NCBI GenBank assembly: GCA_949293815.1
Contig: CASFEZ010000029.1
Span: 1 to 39,427 of the forward strand
Length of the DNA: 39,427 nt
Source of the DNA: an uncultured Eubacteriales bacterium
GTDB lineage: Bacteria > Bacillota > Clostridia > Oscillospirales > Acutalibacteraceae
Direction of reading: 5' to 3'
Shown here: one piece after another, positions 1 to 8,847 of the stretch
Numbering within the stretch: the stretch's first letter is position 1
Layout: every line of letters starts with the position of its first letter
Translations under genes and position numbers: made by a program
The notes under the pieces: model-generated
Database searches by the model: none
The model's input: the letters and a program-made list of their open reading frames with translations, nothing else
Told to the model about the DNA's origin: nothing

Positions 1-1
1 C

Positions 2-268
2 GGCGGCGTTCGCTGCGCGGACTGCGGCGCTATCATTGAAGAGCCGACCATTGTTCCCGCCACCGGACATACGGATGCGGACGGCGATGGCAAGTGCGAT
101 CATGACGGTATGCCGGTGATTCCGGAGGGCGGTTATGATTTTGACACCTTCCGCTGCAAGATGTGCGACAAGTATGAAGCGAATAAGGATGTTCCGTTTG
201 TGGGCTTCATTTATACCATTGTGCACTTCTTTGTCCATCTGGCACACTATATCGGTTATTTGACCTGA
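2..268 (+). CDS. C-terminal end of a surface-type protein (partial at left edge)
   Basis: Only the last 88 residues are present; the gene begins outside the window. The frame is open from base 2 to a TGA at 266-268. The visible part has paired cysteines (CADCG near the start, CKMC in the middle), an acidic stretch HTDADGDGKCDHDG that resembles calcium-binding loops of dockerin or thrombospondin type 3 repeats, and a hydrophobic/aromatic tail (FVGFIYTIVHFFVHL...). This style of Cys/Asp/Gly-rich repeat is common at the C-terminus of large secreted proteins of gut Clostridia. Function cannot be assigned from the fragment. A strong terminator follows at 283-322. Confidence 0.6.
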   Translation, partial: GGVRCADCGAIIEEPTIVPATGHTDADGDGKCDHDGMPVIPEGGYDFDTFRCKMCDKYEANKDVPFVGFIYTIVHFFVHLAHYIGYLT

Positions 269-282
269 TTGCCTGTTTTTGT

Positions 283-322
283 GAGCCGAATCCTTTCTTT
301 TGGAGCGGATTCGGCTCTTTTC
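283..322 (+). terminator. Intrinsic terminator of the left-edge gene
   Basis: GAGCCGAATCC (283-293) pairs with GGATTCGGCTC (307-317), an 11-bp perfect stem, followed by TTTTCTT. It lies 15 bases after the stop of the partial gene. Confidence 0.85.
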
Positions 323-393
323 TTATGTTATCTTCCGATGGTACGCAAAAATGACAAAAAATGCACTTCTGTCTTTTCTTTTCCCGTTTTATA

Positions 394-402
394 TGGTATA
401 CT
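394..402 (+). promoter_or_regulatory. Extended -10 promoter candidate for the 94-residue membrane protein
   Basis: TGGTATACT (394-402) is an extended -10 box. I see no convincing -35. It is only about 20 bases before the start codon, so the leader would be very short; treat as tentative. Confidence 0.35.
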
Positions 403-422
403 GAGGAAAAGGATGTGTTGCT

Positions 423-707
423 ATGAATGGTATTCCCGCAATTTTATTGATGGTTTCCATGGCACTGACCTCGGTCAGCTCTCTGTTCGATGGAAAAAAG
501 AAAAACGCGCTGATTCTTTCCGGTATCGGCACCGCCATTGCCGCCTGTGCTGTTGCGGCAAAAAAGGAAACGGATAAACGCAAAGGCAAGAAAAAGGAGC
601 CAATTGAAGTTGAGGTAGAGGTTGTGATGTCATCGGATGCGCCCTCCGCCGACCAAACAGAGGACAATGTACCCGCCGCCCCTTTGCAGGAAGAAGCGGC
701 ACTGTAA
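423..707 (+). CDS. Small single-pass membrane protein, unknown function
   Basis: 94 residues. The ATG at 423 follows an AGGAAAAGGATG ribosome site. The N-terminus is hydrophobic (residues about 3-20), a second hydrophobic helix covers about 29-46 (ALILSGIGTAIAACAVAAKK), then a lysine-rich patch (KKETDKRKGKKKE) and an acidic, Ala/Pro-rich tail. The positive patch directly after the second helix suggests the tail is cytoplasmic. I do not recognise the family. It stands alone between a terminator at 283-322 and a shared bidirectional terminator at 748-791. Confidence 0.65.
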   Translation: MNGIPAILLMVSMALTSVSSLFDGKKKNALILSGIGTAIAACAVAAKKETDKRKGKKKEPIEVEVEVVMSSDAPSADQTEDNVPAAPLQEEAAL

Positions 708-747
708 AAAATGTCCCGTTGCTGAGATGCAGCTGCGGCTATTCCCC

Positions 748-791
748 AAAACCGCCCTTTTCGCTGAAAAATCAGCGAAAAGGGCGGTTTT
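748..791. terminator. Bidirectional intrinsic terminator
   Basis: AAAACCGCCCTTTTCGCTGA (748-767) and its exact complement (772-791) form a 20-bp perfect stem with a 4-base loop, A-rich on one side and T-rich on the other. It serves both the plus-strand gene ending at 707 and the minus-strand glucan synthase ending at 799. Confidence 0.9.
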
Positions 792-798
792 GCTTTGC

Positions 799-3700
799 TC
801 ACTTTCGGTTTTTTGGCAAATGGGCTTCCTCGGTATCGTCCGTTCCCTGCGGCGGGTACATTTCCTGCAAGGTGGATAAAAGCCATCCGGCTGCTCCGGT
901 ATACAGGCTCCATCCGCCCCGGCCTTCATAACCGTTCAGGGCGTAGATATCGCCGCTCAGGGCGTAGGGCTCGTTGCGGTAATCGCCGGTCAGCCCGTTT
1001 TCCTGAAGGCGGGTCATCGGGTTCAACGCCCGCAGCAGCTCTTCTGCTTCCTGCCGGAAGCCCTCCTGCCACAACGCCTTTAAGAACCAAACAGCGGCAT
1101 GGGTGTATTGTCCGCCGTTTTCCCGCACCCCCGGCGGATAAAAATTGACATAGCCGGTTCGTTTGCTTTCCGGCGTAAACGGCGGCCAAAATAACCGCAG
1201 CATTCGATTCGCCCGGTCATACAGCAGCTGCCATGCGCTTTTCAGCGCTGTGCGGCGGCGTTGCCGGTCTGGCAAATCCGCCAAAACCGCAAAGGTCTGG
1301 GGCAGCAGGTCAATTTGACAGGTTTTATTTCCTTTTGCGCCCATGGGCGTTCCATCGTCATAAAAAGCACGCAGGTACCATTCGCCGTCCCAGGCAGCTG
1401 TTTCCACCGCATCCGTCAGATCCTTTACGAGCTGCTCCAGCATTCCCGCTGTTTCACCGTCCCCGCGCTGGCGGCAAAGCGGTAAAAATGCCTTGGCTGT
1501 CATAATATAAAACATGGTCAGCCAAACGCTCTCCCCTTCCCCCTTTTCGCCCACGGCGCTATAAGAGTCGTTCCAATCCCCCGCGCCGATTTTCAAAAGA
1601 CCGTGCGTGCCTTTTTGACAGGCGCGGCGCAGCGCCCGCTTTGCGTGCTCATACAGCGTCGCTTTTTCCTCGCTTTGCCGGGGCGAAAAATACCGATCCG
1701 CCTCCCCGTCCCGCAGCGGTTCGCCCACAACAAACGGCAGCGGCACATCCAAAATCGCCGCGTCCGCCGTTTCTTTTATATATACCGCCGCCGCGTAAGG
1801 CAGCCAAAGCATATCATCGCTGCATCGTGTACGCACACCCCGCTTTTGCTGCCGCCCGCCGGGCAAAACCATATGCCACCAGTGCATCACATCCCCCTCC
1901 GGGAACTGGCTGGCGGCACTGCGGTACAGCTGCTCTTTCAGCAAAGCAGGCTGTATCGACACCAGGTTCATACAGTCCTGCAGCTGGTCACGGAAGCCGT
2001 ATGCGCCGCCGCACTGGTAAAAAGCACAGCGGGCAAATACGCGGGTACGCATGGTCTGATGCACCAAGTACCGGTTGGCAAAAGTTTGCAGCAGCGCATC
2101 ATCCGTTTGCAACACCGGCGCATATGGTTTTTGCGACGGCAGCGCCGCATCGGCAAGTATAACAGCGGCGTTCTCGCTCAAGCCGTAAGAAAGGCTGTAT
2201 TGCGCCTCCCATTCCGCTCCGGGCGCCAGGGTAAAGGGAATGGCAGCACTCACGCCTTCCGATAATGCAAGGGTTTTGCGGTACGGCAGCGATGGCAAAT
2301 AGGTCGCTCCGTTGCCCTGCAAATACAAATAGCCCTGGAAATCCGTCTGGTACGGGTTGGAAAACAGCACCCCGGCAGCCCGCTTGCGCCAGCATATGGT
2401 TTTACAGTAAGACAAATCCCGTCCCATCACCGGGCAAACGGTATAGTACAGCGTACCGCTGCAAACGGCACTGCCGGTATTTTTGACATGCACACAAAGT
2501 TTTTTGCGCAGTCCTTTCTCCGGCACGGAAACCGCCGCCGTGAACACCAGATTTTCCGCATGGCTCTTCCATTGTGCCCGCGCGTCACCGAGTACGGCGG
2601 CGGCGCCCGCTGTTAAATCCCAATGCTTCCCACCGATCTCCACGGATAAAATCTCACCCGCCGTGTCGGAATACGGGTCATTTATCCAGGGGGTCAGCTT
2701 GTTTTCCGCCGCGTTCATTGCCCAGGTGAATCCCAACGAGCGGTTGGACACCAAACAGCCGAAATTGCGGTTGGCCAGGGTGCGGCACCAAGGCACCGGC
2801 GGCTGCGTTACCACCAGGAAGCCTTCTGCGGTATCGCCGTTTTTATCGCCCCGGGGATTATAAGCCAGCGCCGCGAGCAAGGGAATCGGCTCTGCCGGCA
2901 TATCCGGCTGGTTTTTGGGATAAACCGCCTGCGCCAGTGCGTATAGGATATTCTCTGTGTCCGCGCCCAAAGAAGAACGCCGAAGCAAATGCACGCCGCC
3001 CTGATGCTTTTGCAGAAAACACCGCAAATCCTTTTGCGTTTCCGTTGCTTTTCCGCCGTTATCCGTATAAAGAATCGCCAAGTCATTGCGAAAACCACAG
3101 GCATTCAGCGCCGCACTGACAGCCGCAAAATCCTCTGCCGCCGCGCCGTCCTCCGTGCCGCAGTCAAAAACAAACAGCGCGTCATCACCGGAAATACCTG
3201 CCGCCCAAAGTCCGGCAATGCCGCCGCGATTGCGCTCGGCAAACGCTTGGTTCCGCCGGTGCGGACGAATGGCAAACAGAGAGTCACAAAGCAGCGATGA
3301 CATAATGGCATCCCGCCCGGGGCTTGCGGCAAATAACCTGCCCGCCGGCAAAAAGGCGCGGTTCTGTGCGCAAATCCATTGCTGCTGCGCCTCCCGGGGC
3401 GTTTTACCCGCTGCCAGCAGCAGAGAAAAACGCAGCTCTTTTTTTGCGCCGATGCGAAACGACGTCTTTGCAAAGAAACAGCCATCTGCTGCGCCGACAC
3501 GATTATTCAGCGTTGGATTTTTGGCAAACAGGGAGCCAATGCCCCCATCCGGCAAAAAGACCTCCTCCGGGTCGGTCGTGCAGGTATATGTCGCGTCCAA
3601 AAGTCCTGCCGCCAGCGCACACTCTGCTTTCTCCTGCCGTCTGGAAAAAATCAAACAATTGTCTTTCGCCGCATATTGCGACTGAATAAACAGCTTGGAA

Positions 3701-6700
3701 TAGGTGCGATGCGCGGTTTCCTCGTTTCTGCGTGTCAAAGACGGCTCAAAATATATAAGCAGTGAGCCATTCTGCGGCGCAGCGGTTAAGTTGCGTATGG
3801 AAAAACACACACGCATACAGGACAATTGTGTATGGAACTGCACCGTTTGCACCAATTCAAAATCTGCTGAACGGCTGCGGTATTCCGCGCCGTTTTTCCG
3901 ATAACGGCAAGTGTATTGGCGCGTTTTGTCCTCGCATGGGGCAAAGGTAAAAGGGAAAAGCCCTTTGTCGGTGCGCATGGCAGCAAAAATACCGCCGGGT
4001 GCGCCGCTGACGGATACGGTCTTGCGTAAAAGCTGAAACCCCTGAAAGGTAACCGCCATACAGCCGCTCTGATGCAGGGCGCCGCTCATCTCTCCGCCGG
4101 TATATACGGCAGACGGCAGATTCTCCGGCAGCTTGCCGCGCCGCTTCTCTTTCTCCGGCTCCGGCTTTTCCTTGGCAGGCGCATCATAATAAAAACTGTC
4201 GGCGGGAATTTTTTCCTCCAGCAATCCAACTGCCGCCGAAGCGTTCAGATCCCGCATCAGCCGCTTTTGCCAAATCATTCCATGCAGTGCGTTTTCCGCC
4301 GCCAACAGACTCATGCCCAAATGATGCACCATAAAACAGCGCACCGGCGATGGCTGCCCCGCCGTAGTGCGCGATGGCGTAAAATCCAACGCTTCAAAAA
4401 AACCGTACTTGCCTTTGATCGGATACTTTTCCAAGCGGTGCAGGTTTTGCAGGCTCTCTTCCGGAACAAAAGGCAGCGTTAAAAAAGTGGCATAGGGAGC
4501 TACTGTCAAATCCTGTCTCTCAAACCGCTTCAGCGCTGTCTGCGGCACGCCGTTTGCTTGGTAATGGTATTGCATTTGCTCATTAAACGCATAAAAACAG
4601 CTTTCCGAAATCCCCCAGGGGATATGATATTTTTGCGCATAACGCATTTGACTTTTGACACAGAACCACAAGCTCTCGCTTGACAGGGTGTTTTTTCCGG
4701 AGGGCAAAAACAAATAGGGCATGAAATATTCAAACATCGTGCCTGACCAGGACAGAGCGCCCGAATACCGACCGCATTTGGCAGTAGTACGCGCAAGCGA
4801 TGCCCAGTGTGCCCGATCCACTTGCCCGTCCGCCACCGCCATAAAGCTGGCCATGCGCGCCTCGCTCATCAGCAAATCATAATAAGAGGAAGAAAATGCG
4901 CCGCTTTGGCAATCGTAACCAATGGAGAACAGCTTTCGGTTTTTGTTATAAAAAACCGAAAGGTCGCATTCCCCGCGCAGCTTCCCCAGACGCACCGCAA
5001 GCGCCCCCAGGCGCGGCTCTTCGGACATATAGGCATACAGCCCCTCGCGCAGAGCCGTAATGCAGCAAATAAAATTACCGCTGTCAACAAAGGAAACATA
5101 ACCGGGCGCAAGCACCTGTAATGTACGGATATCGTACCAATTCATTAAATTACCGTGCCACTTTTCCAATTTTTCCACCGTGGTCAGCGTCAAATCCAAT
5201 CGTTCATACAGCTCGCGGCTGTCAATAAAGCCAAAGTCCCTCGCTGCCAGCGTAACACAAAGTGCCAGCCCGATGTTGGTCGGCGATGTGCGCTCCGCTG
5301 TTTCCGGCAAGGGGGAAATGCTGATATTATCCGGCGGCAGATAATGATATTTAGCCTGAAAGGTATCCAGAAAATAACGCCACATGCCGGCGCATTCCGA
5401 CAGCAGATATTCCCTGTCCGCGCCTGAAAATGCCGGTACGGCAGCGCGAAGAGGCTTTTGCGAAAACCAGGCATAAAATAAATCAAACACAAAAAACAAA
5501 CTGCATATCCGCTGCATCGGACCGCCGAAAACCGCCAGAAAAAGCGCCGCAGCCAATACAGGGAGCCGGGGCAGCAGAACGGCGTAAAAACCGCCCATCT
5601 GGTCGGCGGCGGCAGCTGTTGTCCAGGAAAGCAAATGTTTTTTGCTGACAGCCATCCGCCAGATGCTGCGTACCACGGCATCCAGCGCGTTCAGCCCCTC
5701 GACAGCCAGACGACCCATGCACAAAAACGCCCGCAAAAACGCGGACAGCGCTTCCGGCAGCGCGTCCTCCTTGTAAAGACCGGACAGCGCCCGCATGCCG
5801 CCGCGCAAAAGCGAGCCGATGCCGCTGACCATATCACCGAACGCATTGCTGAGAAGACAAATCCCTGCCACCGCTGCGCCCACTTTTCCGGGCAGAAAAA
5901 CCGACCCCAAAATACCCGCAAGGGCGGCAATAGGCGTTACCGCCCTACGAAGGTTATCAAACAGCTTATATTTTGCGTCAAAACCAAAGGGCGAAGGGGT
6001 TTTCTTTCCAAAAAACCATACTTTTGAGCGCAGCAGCGGCAGGTTTTGCATATCCCCGCGAATCCACCGGTGCTCACGCTTGAGATAAGCGGTTTCATTC
6101 TTGGGAAAATCATCGGTCAGCGTCATATCCGTCAGCGACAGAACCCGCAGAACAAGCCCCTCGGCAATGTCATGGCTGAGCATGCGCTCCGGTCGGAACC
6201 GTTCGTTCATGGTCTTATAAAACAGACCGGCGTGTACCAATCCCTTTCCGCAAAAAATACCATCAGAAAAATAATCGTTGTAAAAATCATTGGCGGTGCG
6301 GTCATAGGCGGCAATACCGCCGGAGCGGCACATATCCCGGGAAAAACAGGTCGAAGAAAAGCTGCGCACCGACGGCGCGGCGGACGGGGCAAAAATACCG
6401 TATCCCTGCCGAACCATATCGGTCAGGTTGTCCAGCTCCGGATGATTCAGCGGATGCACCGCCGCCGCCAGCGCATCTCCCAAAGCGCCAAAGGGGATTT
6501 CGGTATCCGAATCCAACAGCATGACATATTCCGACCGCAGCAGCGCCTGACAATCACCGTGCAGCACACAAAAATCATGCTTGCCGGTGGTCATATATTC
6601 GGTCAGCGCCAAAACGGCGCCCCGTTTGCGCTCCCGACCGATATATGCCTGCTCGGTCTGCGAAAAACTGCGCTCCCGCAGGCAAAGAACAAATTTACCG

Positions 6701-7758
6701 CCAAATTGCCCGTTCAGCCGGTCTATCATTTTTATCGCCGCTTCGGTATCGGTTTGATCCGACGGGGTTTCCACCTCACGGTTCGGCGCTAAATCTGCTA
6801 ACAGACAAACCACGGAAGCCGTTTGCCGGTTCGCCAGATACAATGTGCGCAAATGCGCTTCGGTTTGTTCCAATTCCGATGCTTTGGGCAGCATAGATGA
6901 AACAGCAATGACCACCTCGCTTTGTTGCCGTGCATATGTCTGCTCCATACGGAAAACCGGCGCGGGCTTTCTGCGCAGGGATGCGGTCATTCGCATAAGC
7001 AGCAAAATCATTTCCAGAACCGGCAAATACAACAGCACCCCAGCTGCCCAGTGCTGCAAAAGCATGCCCAATGCAAAACAGATACCCGCGGACAGAACAT
7101 AGGACAAAAGTATCAGCGCCATACCCTCTTTTTTTCTGCCCTTTCGCAGCGGCAGAAAAAAACCGCAATGCTTGCCCGCCGCGTCCGCCTGCCGCACAAT
7201 CTCGGCAGCATACGCCTCCTCTGAAATGCCCAGCTTTTTTGCCTGCTGTGCTGCTGTATGCAAATAAACCTGCTTGGTCTGCGGCTGCATGTATCTGTAA
7301 AGATTGGCTTTTTCCGCTGAAAAAATCAGGCTGACCCGGCAAAGCCGTTCTGTCAGAGACGGGAAGTGATAATCCTTCAAAACAAAAAAAGATTGCATTA
7401 CCTGACGCAGCACTGCATTCTGTTCCTGCGCAGCCGCCTCCGCCGCCCGCAGAACCAGGCAAAATAATACCGTATTGCGAAAATGTTCCGCCTGACTGAC
7501 CGAAAGGAAACCGTCCCATGCGTCTTCCAGTGCCTGCTGCCCGGGCAGTTTACCGCCCGGCAGCATTGCTTTTAATTTTTGGCAAAGCGCGTCAAACTCT
7601 CCGGTTTGCGAAAAAGCAGAAAAAGACGCAGGTCCCGCAGCCAAAGGGCGGCTTTCACGATATATTCCCTCGTACCAATCCAACGCCTCGCCGCCCTGAG
7701 ATGCCGCATAGCGCTTGATTTGACGCAGCGCCTTTTTCAACGGTTTTTCGTACCTCAT
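799..7758 (-). CDS. Cyclic beta-1,2-glucan synthase-like protein (GT84 / GH189 / GH94, NdvB/ChvB type)
   Basis: 2319 residues. Members of this family build linear beta-1,2-glucan from UDP-glucose with an N-terminal membrane glycosyltransferase, close it with a middle transglycosylase domain (GH189, Pfam glycoamylase) and trim it with a C-terminal GH94 phosphorylase domain. Visible here: membrane helices at about 213-255, 605-645 and 720-770; glycosyltransferase motifs LLDSDTEIP (about 414), SHDIAEG (about 528) and HRWIRGDMQ (about 562, the Q/RxxRW position); a glycoamylase-like region at about 790-1180 (WHGNLMNWYDIRTL, FVDSGNF); and a GH94 barrel at about 1230-2319 with GDWNDSYSAVG (about 2060) carrying the expected catalytic Asp. 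It is shorter than proteobacterial ChvB (about 2800). Start ATG 7758 follows AAAGGGTG. It is monocistronic, ending at the 748-791 hairpin. Whether the product is cyclic or linear cannot be read from sequence. Confidence 0.88.
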   Translation of the reverse strand: MRYEKPLKKALRQIKRYAASQGGEALDWYEGIYRESRPLAAGPASFSAFSQTGEFDALCQKLKAMLPGGKLPGQQALEDAWDGFLSVSQAEHFRNTVLFCLVLRAAEAAAQEQNAVLRQVMQSFFVLKDYHFPSLTERLCRVSLIFSAEKANLYRYMQPQTKQVYLHTAAQQAKKLGISEEAYAAEIVRQADAAGKHCGFFLPLRKGRKKEGMALILLSYVLSAGICFALGMLLQHWAAGVLLYLPVLEMILLLMRMTASLRRKPAPVFRMEQTYARQQSEVVIAVSSMLPKASELEQTEAHLRTLYLANRQTASVVCLLADLAPNREVETPSDQTDTEAAIKMIDRLNGQFGGKFVLCLRERSFSQTEQAYIGRERKRGAVLALTEYMTTGKHDFCVLHGDCQALLRSEYVMLLDSDTEIPFGALGDALAAAVHPLNHPELDNLTDMVRQGYGIFAPSAAPSVRSFSSTCFSRDMCRSGGIAAYDRTANDFYNDYFSDGIFCGKGLVHAGLFYKTMNERFRPERMLSHDIAEGLVLRVLSLTDMTLTDDFPKNETAYLKREHRWIRGDMQNLPLLRSKVWFFGKKTPSPFGFDAKYKLFDNLRRAVTPIAALAGILGSVFLPGKVGAAVAGICLLSNAFGDMVSGIGSLLRGGMRALSGLYKEDALPEALSAFLRAFLCMGRLAVEGLNALDAVVRSIWRMAVSKKHLLSWTTAAAADQMGGFYAVLLPRLPVLAAALFLAVFGGPMQRICSLFFVFDLFYAWFSQKPLRAAVPAFSGADREYLLSECAGMWRYFLDTFQAKYHYLPPDNISISPLPETAERTSPTNIGLALCVTLAARDFGFIDSRELYERLDLTLTTVEKLEKWHGNLMNWYDIRTLQVLAPGYVSFVDSGNFICCITALREGLYAYMSEEPRLGALAVRLGKLRGECDLSVFYNKNRKLFSIGYDCQSGAFSSSYYDLLMSEARMASFMAVADGQVDRAHWASLARTTAKCGRYSGALSWSGTMFEYFMPYLFLPSGKNTLSSESLWFCVKSQMRYAQKYHIPWGISESCFYAFNEQMQYHYQANGVPQTALKRFERQDLTVAPYATFLTLPFVPEESLQNLHRLEKYPIKGKYGFFEALDFTPSRTTAGQPSPVRCFMVHHLGMSLLAAENALHGMIWQKRLMRDLNASAAVGLLEEKIPADSFYYDAPAKEKPEPEKEKRRGKLPENLPSAVYTGGEMSGALHQSGCMAVTFQGFQLLRKTVSVSGAPGGIFAAMRTDKGLFPFTFAPCEDKTRQYTCRYRKNGAEYRSRSADFELVQTVQFHTQLSCMRVCFSIRNLTAAPQNGSLLIYFEPSLTRRNEETAHRTYSKLFIQSQYAAKDNCLIFSRRQEKAECALAAGLLDATYTCTTDPEEVFLPDGGIGSLFAKNPTLNNRVGAADGCFFAKTSFRIGAKKELRFSLLLAAGKTPREAQQQWICAQNRAFLPAGRLFAASPGRDAIMSSLLCDSLFAIRPHRRNQAFAERNRGGIAGLWAAGISGDDALFVFDCGTEDGAAAEDFAAVSAALNACGFRNDLAILYTDNGGKATETQKDLRCFLQKHQGGVHLLRRSSLGADTENILYALAQAVYPKNQPDMPAEPIPLLAALAYNPRGDKNGDTAEGFLVVTQPPVPWCRTLANRNFGCLVSNRSLGFTWAMNAAENKLTPWINDPYSDTAGEILSVEIGGKHWDLTAGAAAVLGDARAQWKSHAENLVFTAAVSVPEKGLRKKLCVHVKNTGSAVCSGTLYYTVCPVMGRDLSYCKTICWRKRAAGVLFSNPYQTDFQGYLYLQGNGATYLPSLPYRKTLALSEGVSAAIPFTLAPGAEWEAQYSLSYGLSENAAVILADAALPSQKPYAPVLQTDDALLQTFANRYLVHQTMRTRVFARCAFYQCGGAYGFRDQLQDCMNLVSIQPALLKEQLYRSAASQFPEGDVMHWWHMVLPGGRQQKRGVRTRCSDDMLWLPYAAAVYIKETADAAILDVPLPFVVGEPLRDGEADRYFSPRQSEEKATLYEHAKRALRRACQKGTHGLLKIGAGDWNDSYSAVGEKGEGESVWLTMFYIMTAKAFLPLCRQRGDGETAGMLEQLVKDLTDAVETAAWDGEWYLRAFYDDGTPMGAKGNKTCQIDLLPQTFAVLADLPDRQRRRTALKSAWQLLYDRANRMLRLFWPPFTPESKRTGYVNFYPPGVRENGGQYTHAAVWFLKALWQEGFRQEAEELLRALNPMTRLQENGLTGDYRNEPYALSGDIYALNGYEGRGGWSLYTGAAGWLLSTLQEMYPPQGTDDTEEAHLPKNRK

Positions 7759-7886
7759 GTAAACACCCTTTTGCTCTTTTTCTCATTAGTATTGCCACTG
7801 AGAGTAAAAAAATGTATGAGCGGATTGCGTCGGTTTGCTGAAAATGTAACGGAACACTGAATTTTGCGTTTTTTTTACAGGAGGGC

Positions 7887-7915
7887 TTGCGGCATTTTCT
7901 TTTATATGATACAAT
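7887..7915 (+). promoter_or_regulatory. Promoter for the 53-residue small protein
   Basis: TTGCGG (7887-7892), 17-base spacer, TACAAT (7910-7915). The GTG start lies about 32 bases downstream of the expected start site. Confidence 0.6.
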
Positions 7916-7953
7916 AGCTTTAGTCAATTTGTACAGAAAAGAGGTGGCATTGC

Positions 7954-8115
7954 GTGAATATCAACCAAATCATTACTTATTTGCTTTATATCATTCAGCT
8001 GGTGGAAAGAATCTTTTTGAAGTTCCTCAACCAATACGGCGATGGTGACTACTCCAGTTGGGACGATATTATGAACCCCACCACCACCGAACCCGTTGCG
8101 GAAACCACCGTATAA
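7954..8115 (+). CDS. 53-residue small protein with hydrophobic N-terminal helix
   Basis: A GTG at 7954 follows GAGGTGG (7941-7947) and a good promoter, and the frame runs to TAA at 8115. The protein has an amphipathic/hydrophobic first half (NINQIITYLLYIIQLVERIF), an acidic centre (GDGDYSSWDD) and a Thr/Glu tail (TTTEPVAETT). The pattern recalls the aromatic hydrophobic tail of the partial protein at the left edge, but the similarity is too weak to call homology. I do not recognise the family. The gene is followed after 9 bases by structured repeat copy A. Real expression is supported by the combination of promoter, RBS and downstream hairpins rather than by homology. Confidence 0.6.
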   Translation: MNINQIITYLLYIIQLVERIFLKFLNQYGDGDYSSWDDIMNPTTTEPVAETTV

Positions 8116-8124
8116 ACTGCAAAA

Positions 8125-8340
8125 CAGCCGGAGCTTTTGCCTTTTGCGCAAACCGAAAAGCAAAAGAATAAAAACAGAGACTGTCACACACAAATGGAAG
8201 CAGCAAAAAAGCTTTTATGTGCGGCAGTCTTTTTTTATAAAAAATAAAATTACTTTTCTAAGTGTGATCGCTCGCGGTACCATTGTACAGCTTTGGGGCA
8301 AAAAAACGCTTTCTACATCGAAATGAAGCTGCCCTTTTTT
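8125..8340 (+). repeat. Structured ~215-nt repeat, copy A
   Basis: Aligns along its length with 26965-27177. Both begin CAGCCG[G/A]AGC, share ACCGAAAAGCAAAAGAATAA, a central hairpin opening with GACTGT and closing with CAGTC (8179-8228 here), the loop GCAGCAAAAAAGC, CTTTTCTAAG, CGCTCGCGGTAC plus TGTACAGCT, and AACGCTTTCT, and end in a run of T. Copy A carries an extra A/T-rich stretch at 8228-8250. Both copies start 6-10 bases after the stop of a plus-strand gene and face a minus-strand gene, so a role as an elaborate 3' element or a small non-autonomous mobile element is possible. Confidence 0.8.
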
Positions 8341-8371
8341 ACTGTAGATAGCTCTGGCATAGCTTTTTCAG

Positions 8372-8411
8372 AAAAAAACTGCGTTTTCGGACAGATGCCG
8401 AAAACGCAGTT
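8372..8411 (-). terminator. Intrinsic terminator after rplL
   Basis: AACTGCGTTTTCGG (8377-8390) pairs with CCGAAAACGCAGTT (8398-8411), a 14-bp stem; on the minus strand it is followed by TTTTTTTC. It closes the ribosomal protein operon. Confidence 0.9.
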
Positions 8412-8432
8412 ATCTTCTTGAATAAAGCGAAC

Positions 8433-8810
8433 TTATTTAAGTTCCACTTTCGCACCGGCTGCTTCGAGTTTTTCCTTGGCAGCTTCAGCGTCGTCTTTGG
8501 ACATAGCTTCTTTCACGGTTTTGGGAGCGCCGTCAACAACCGCTTTCGCGTCGGCAAGACCAAGACCGGTAATTTCACGAACAACCTTAATAACGGCAAT
8601 TTTGTTCGCGCCGACTTCGGACAGAACCAGATCGAACTCGGTTTTCTCTTCAACAGCAGCGCCGGCGTCGGCAGCGGGAGCAGCAACAGCTACCGCAGCA
8701 GCGGCGGATACGCCGAATTTTTCTTCAACAGCGGACACGAGCTCGGAAAGCTCGAGTACGGAAAGTTCGCTGACAGCGTCAACGATAGCATTTATTTTAT
8801 CAGATGCCAT
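8433..8810 (-). CDS. rplL: 50S ribosomal protein L7/L12
   Basis: 125 residues, full length. L7/L12 forms the flexible stalk that recruits translation factors. The N-terminal dimerisation helix, Ala/Val-rich hinge ([16 protein letters not shown]) and C-terminal domain ([23 protein letters not shown]) are all present. An in-frame start five codons upstream exists, but the ATG at 8810 has GGAGG 7 bases before it and matches the family start MASDKINAI. It is the last gene of the operon; the strong hairpin at 8372-8411 follows at once and rpoB does not. Confidence 0.97.
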   Translation of the reverse strand: MASDKINAIVDAVSELSVLELSELVSAVEEKFGVSAAAAVAVAAPAADAGAAVEEKTEFDLVLSEVGANKIAVIKVVREITGLGLADAKAVVDGAPKTVKEAMSKDDAEAAKEKLEAAGAKVELK

Positions 8811-8847
8811 TTTAATTTCCTCCAAAATTTGATTTTAAGTGTATAAA

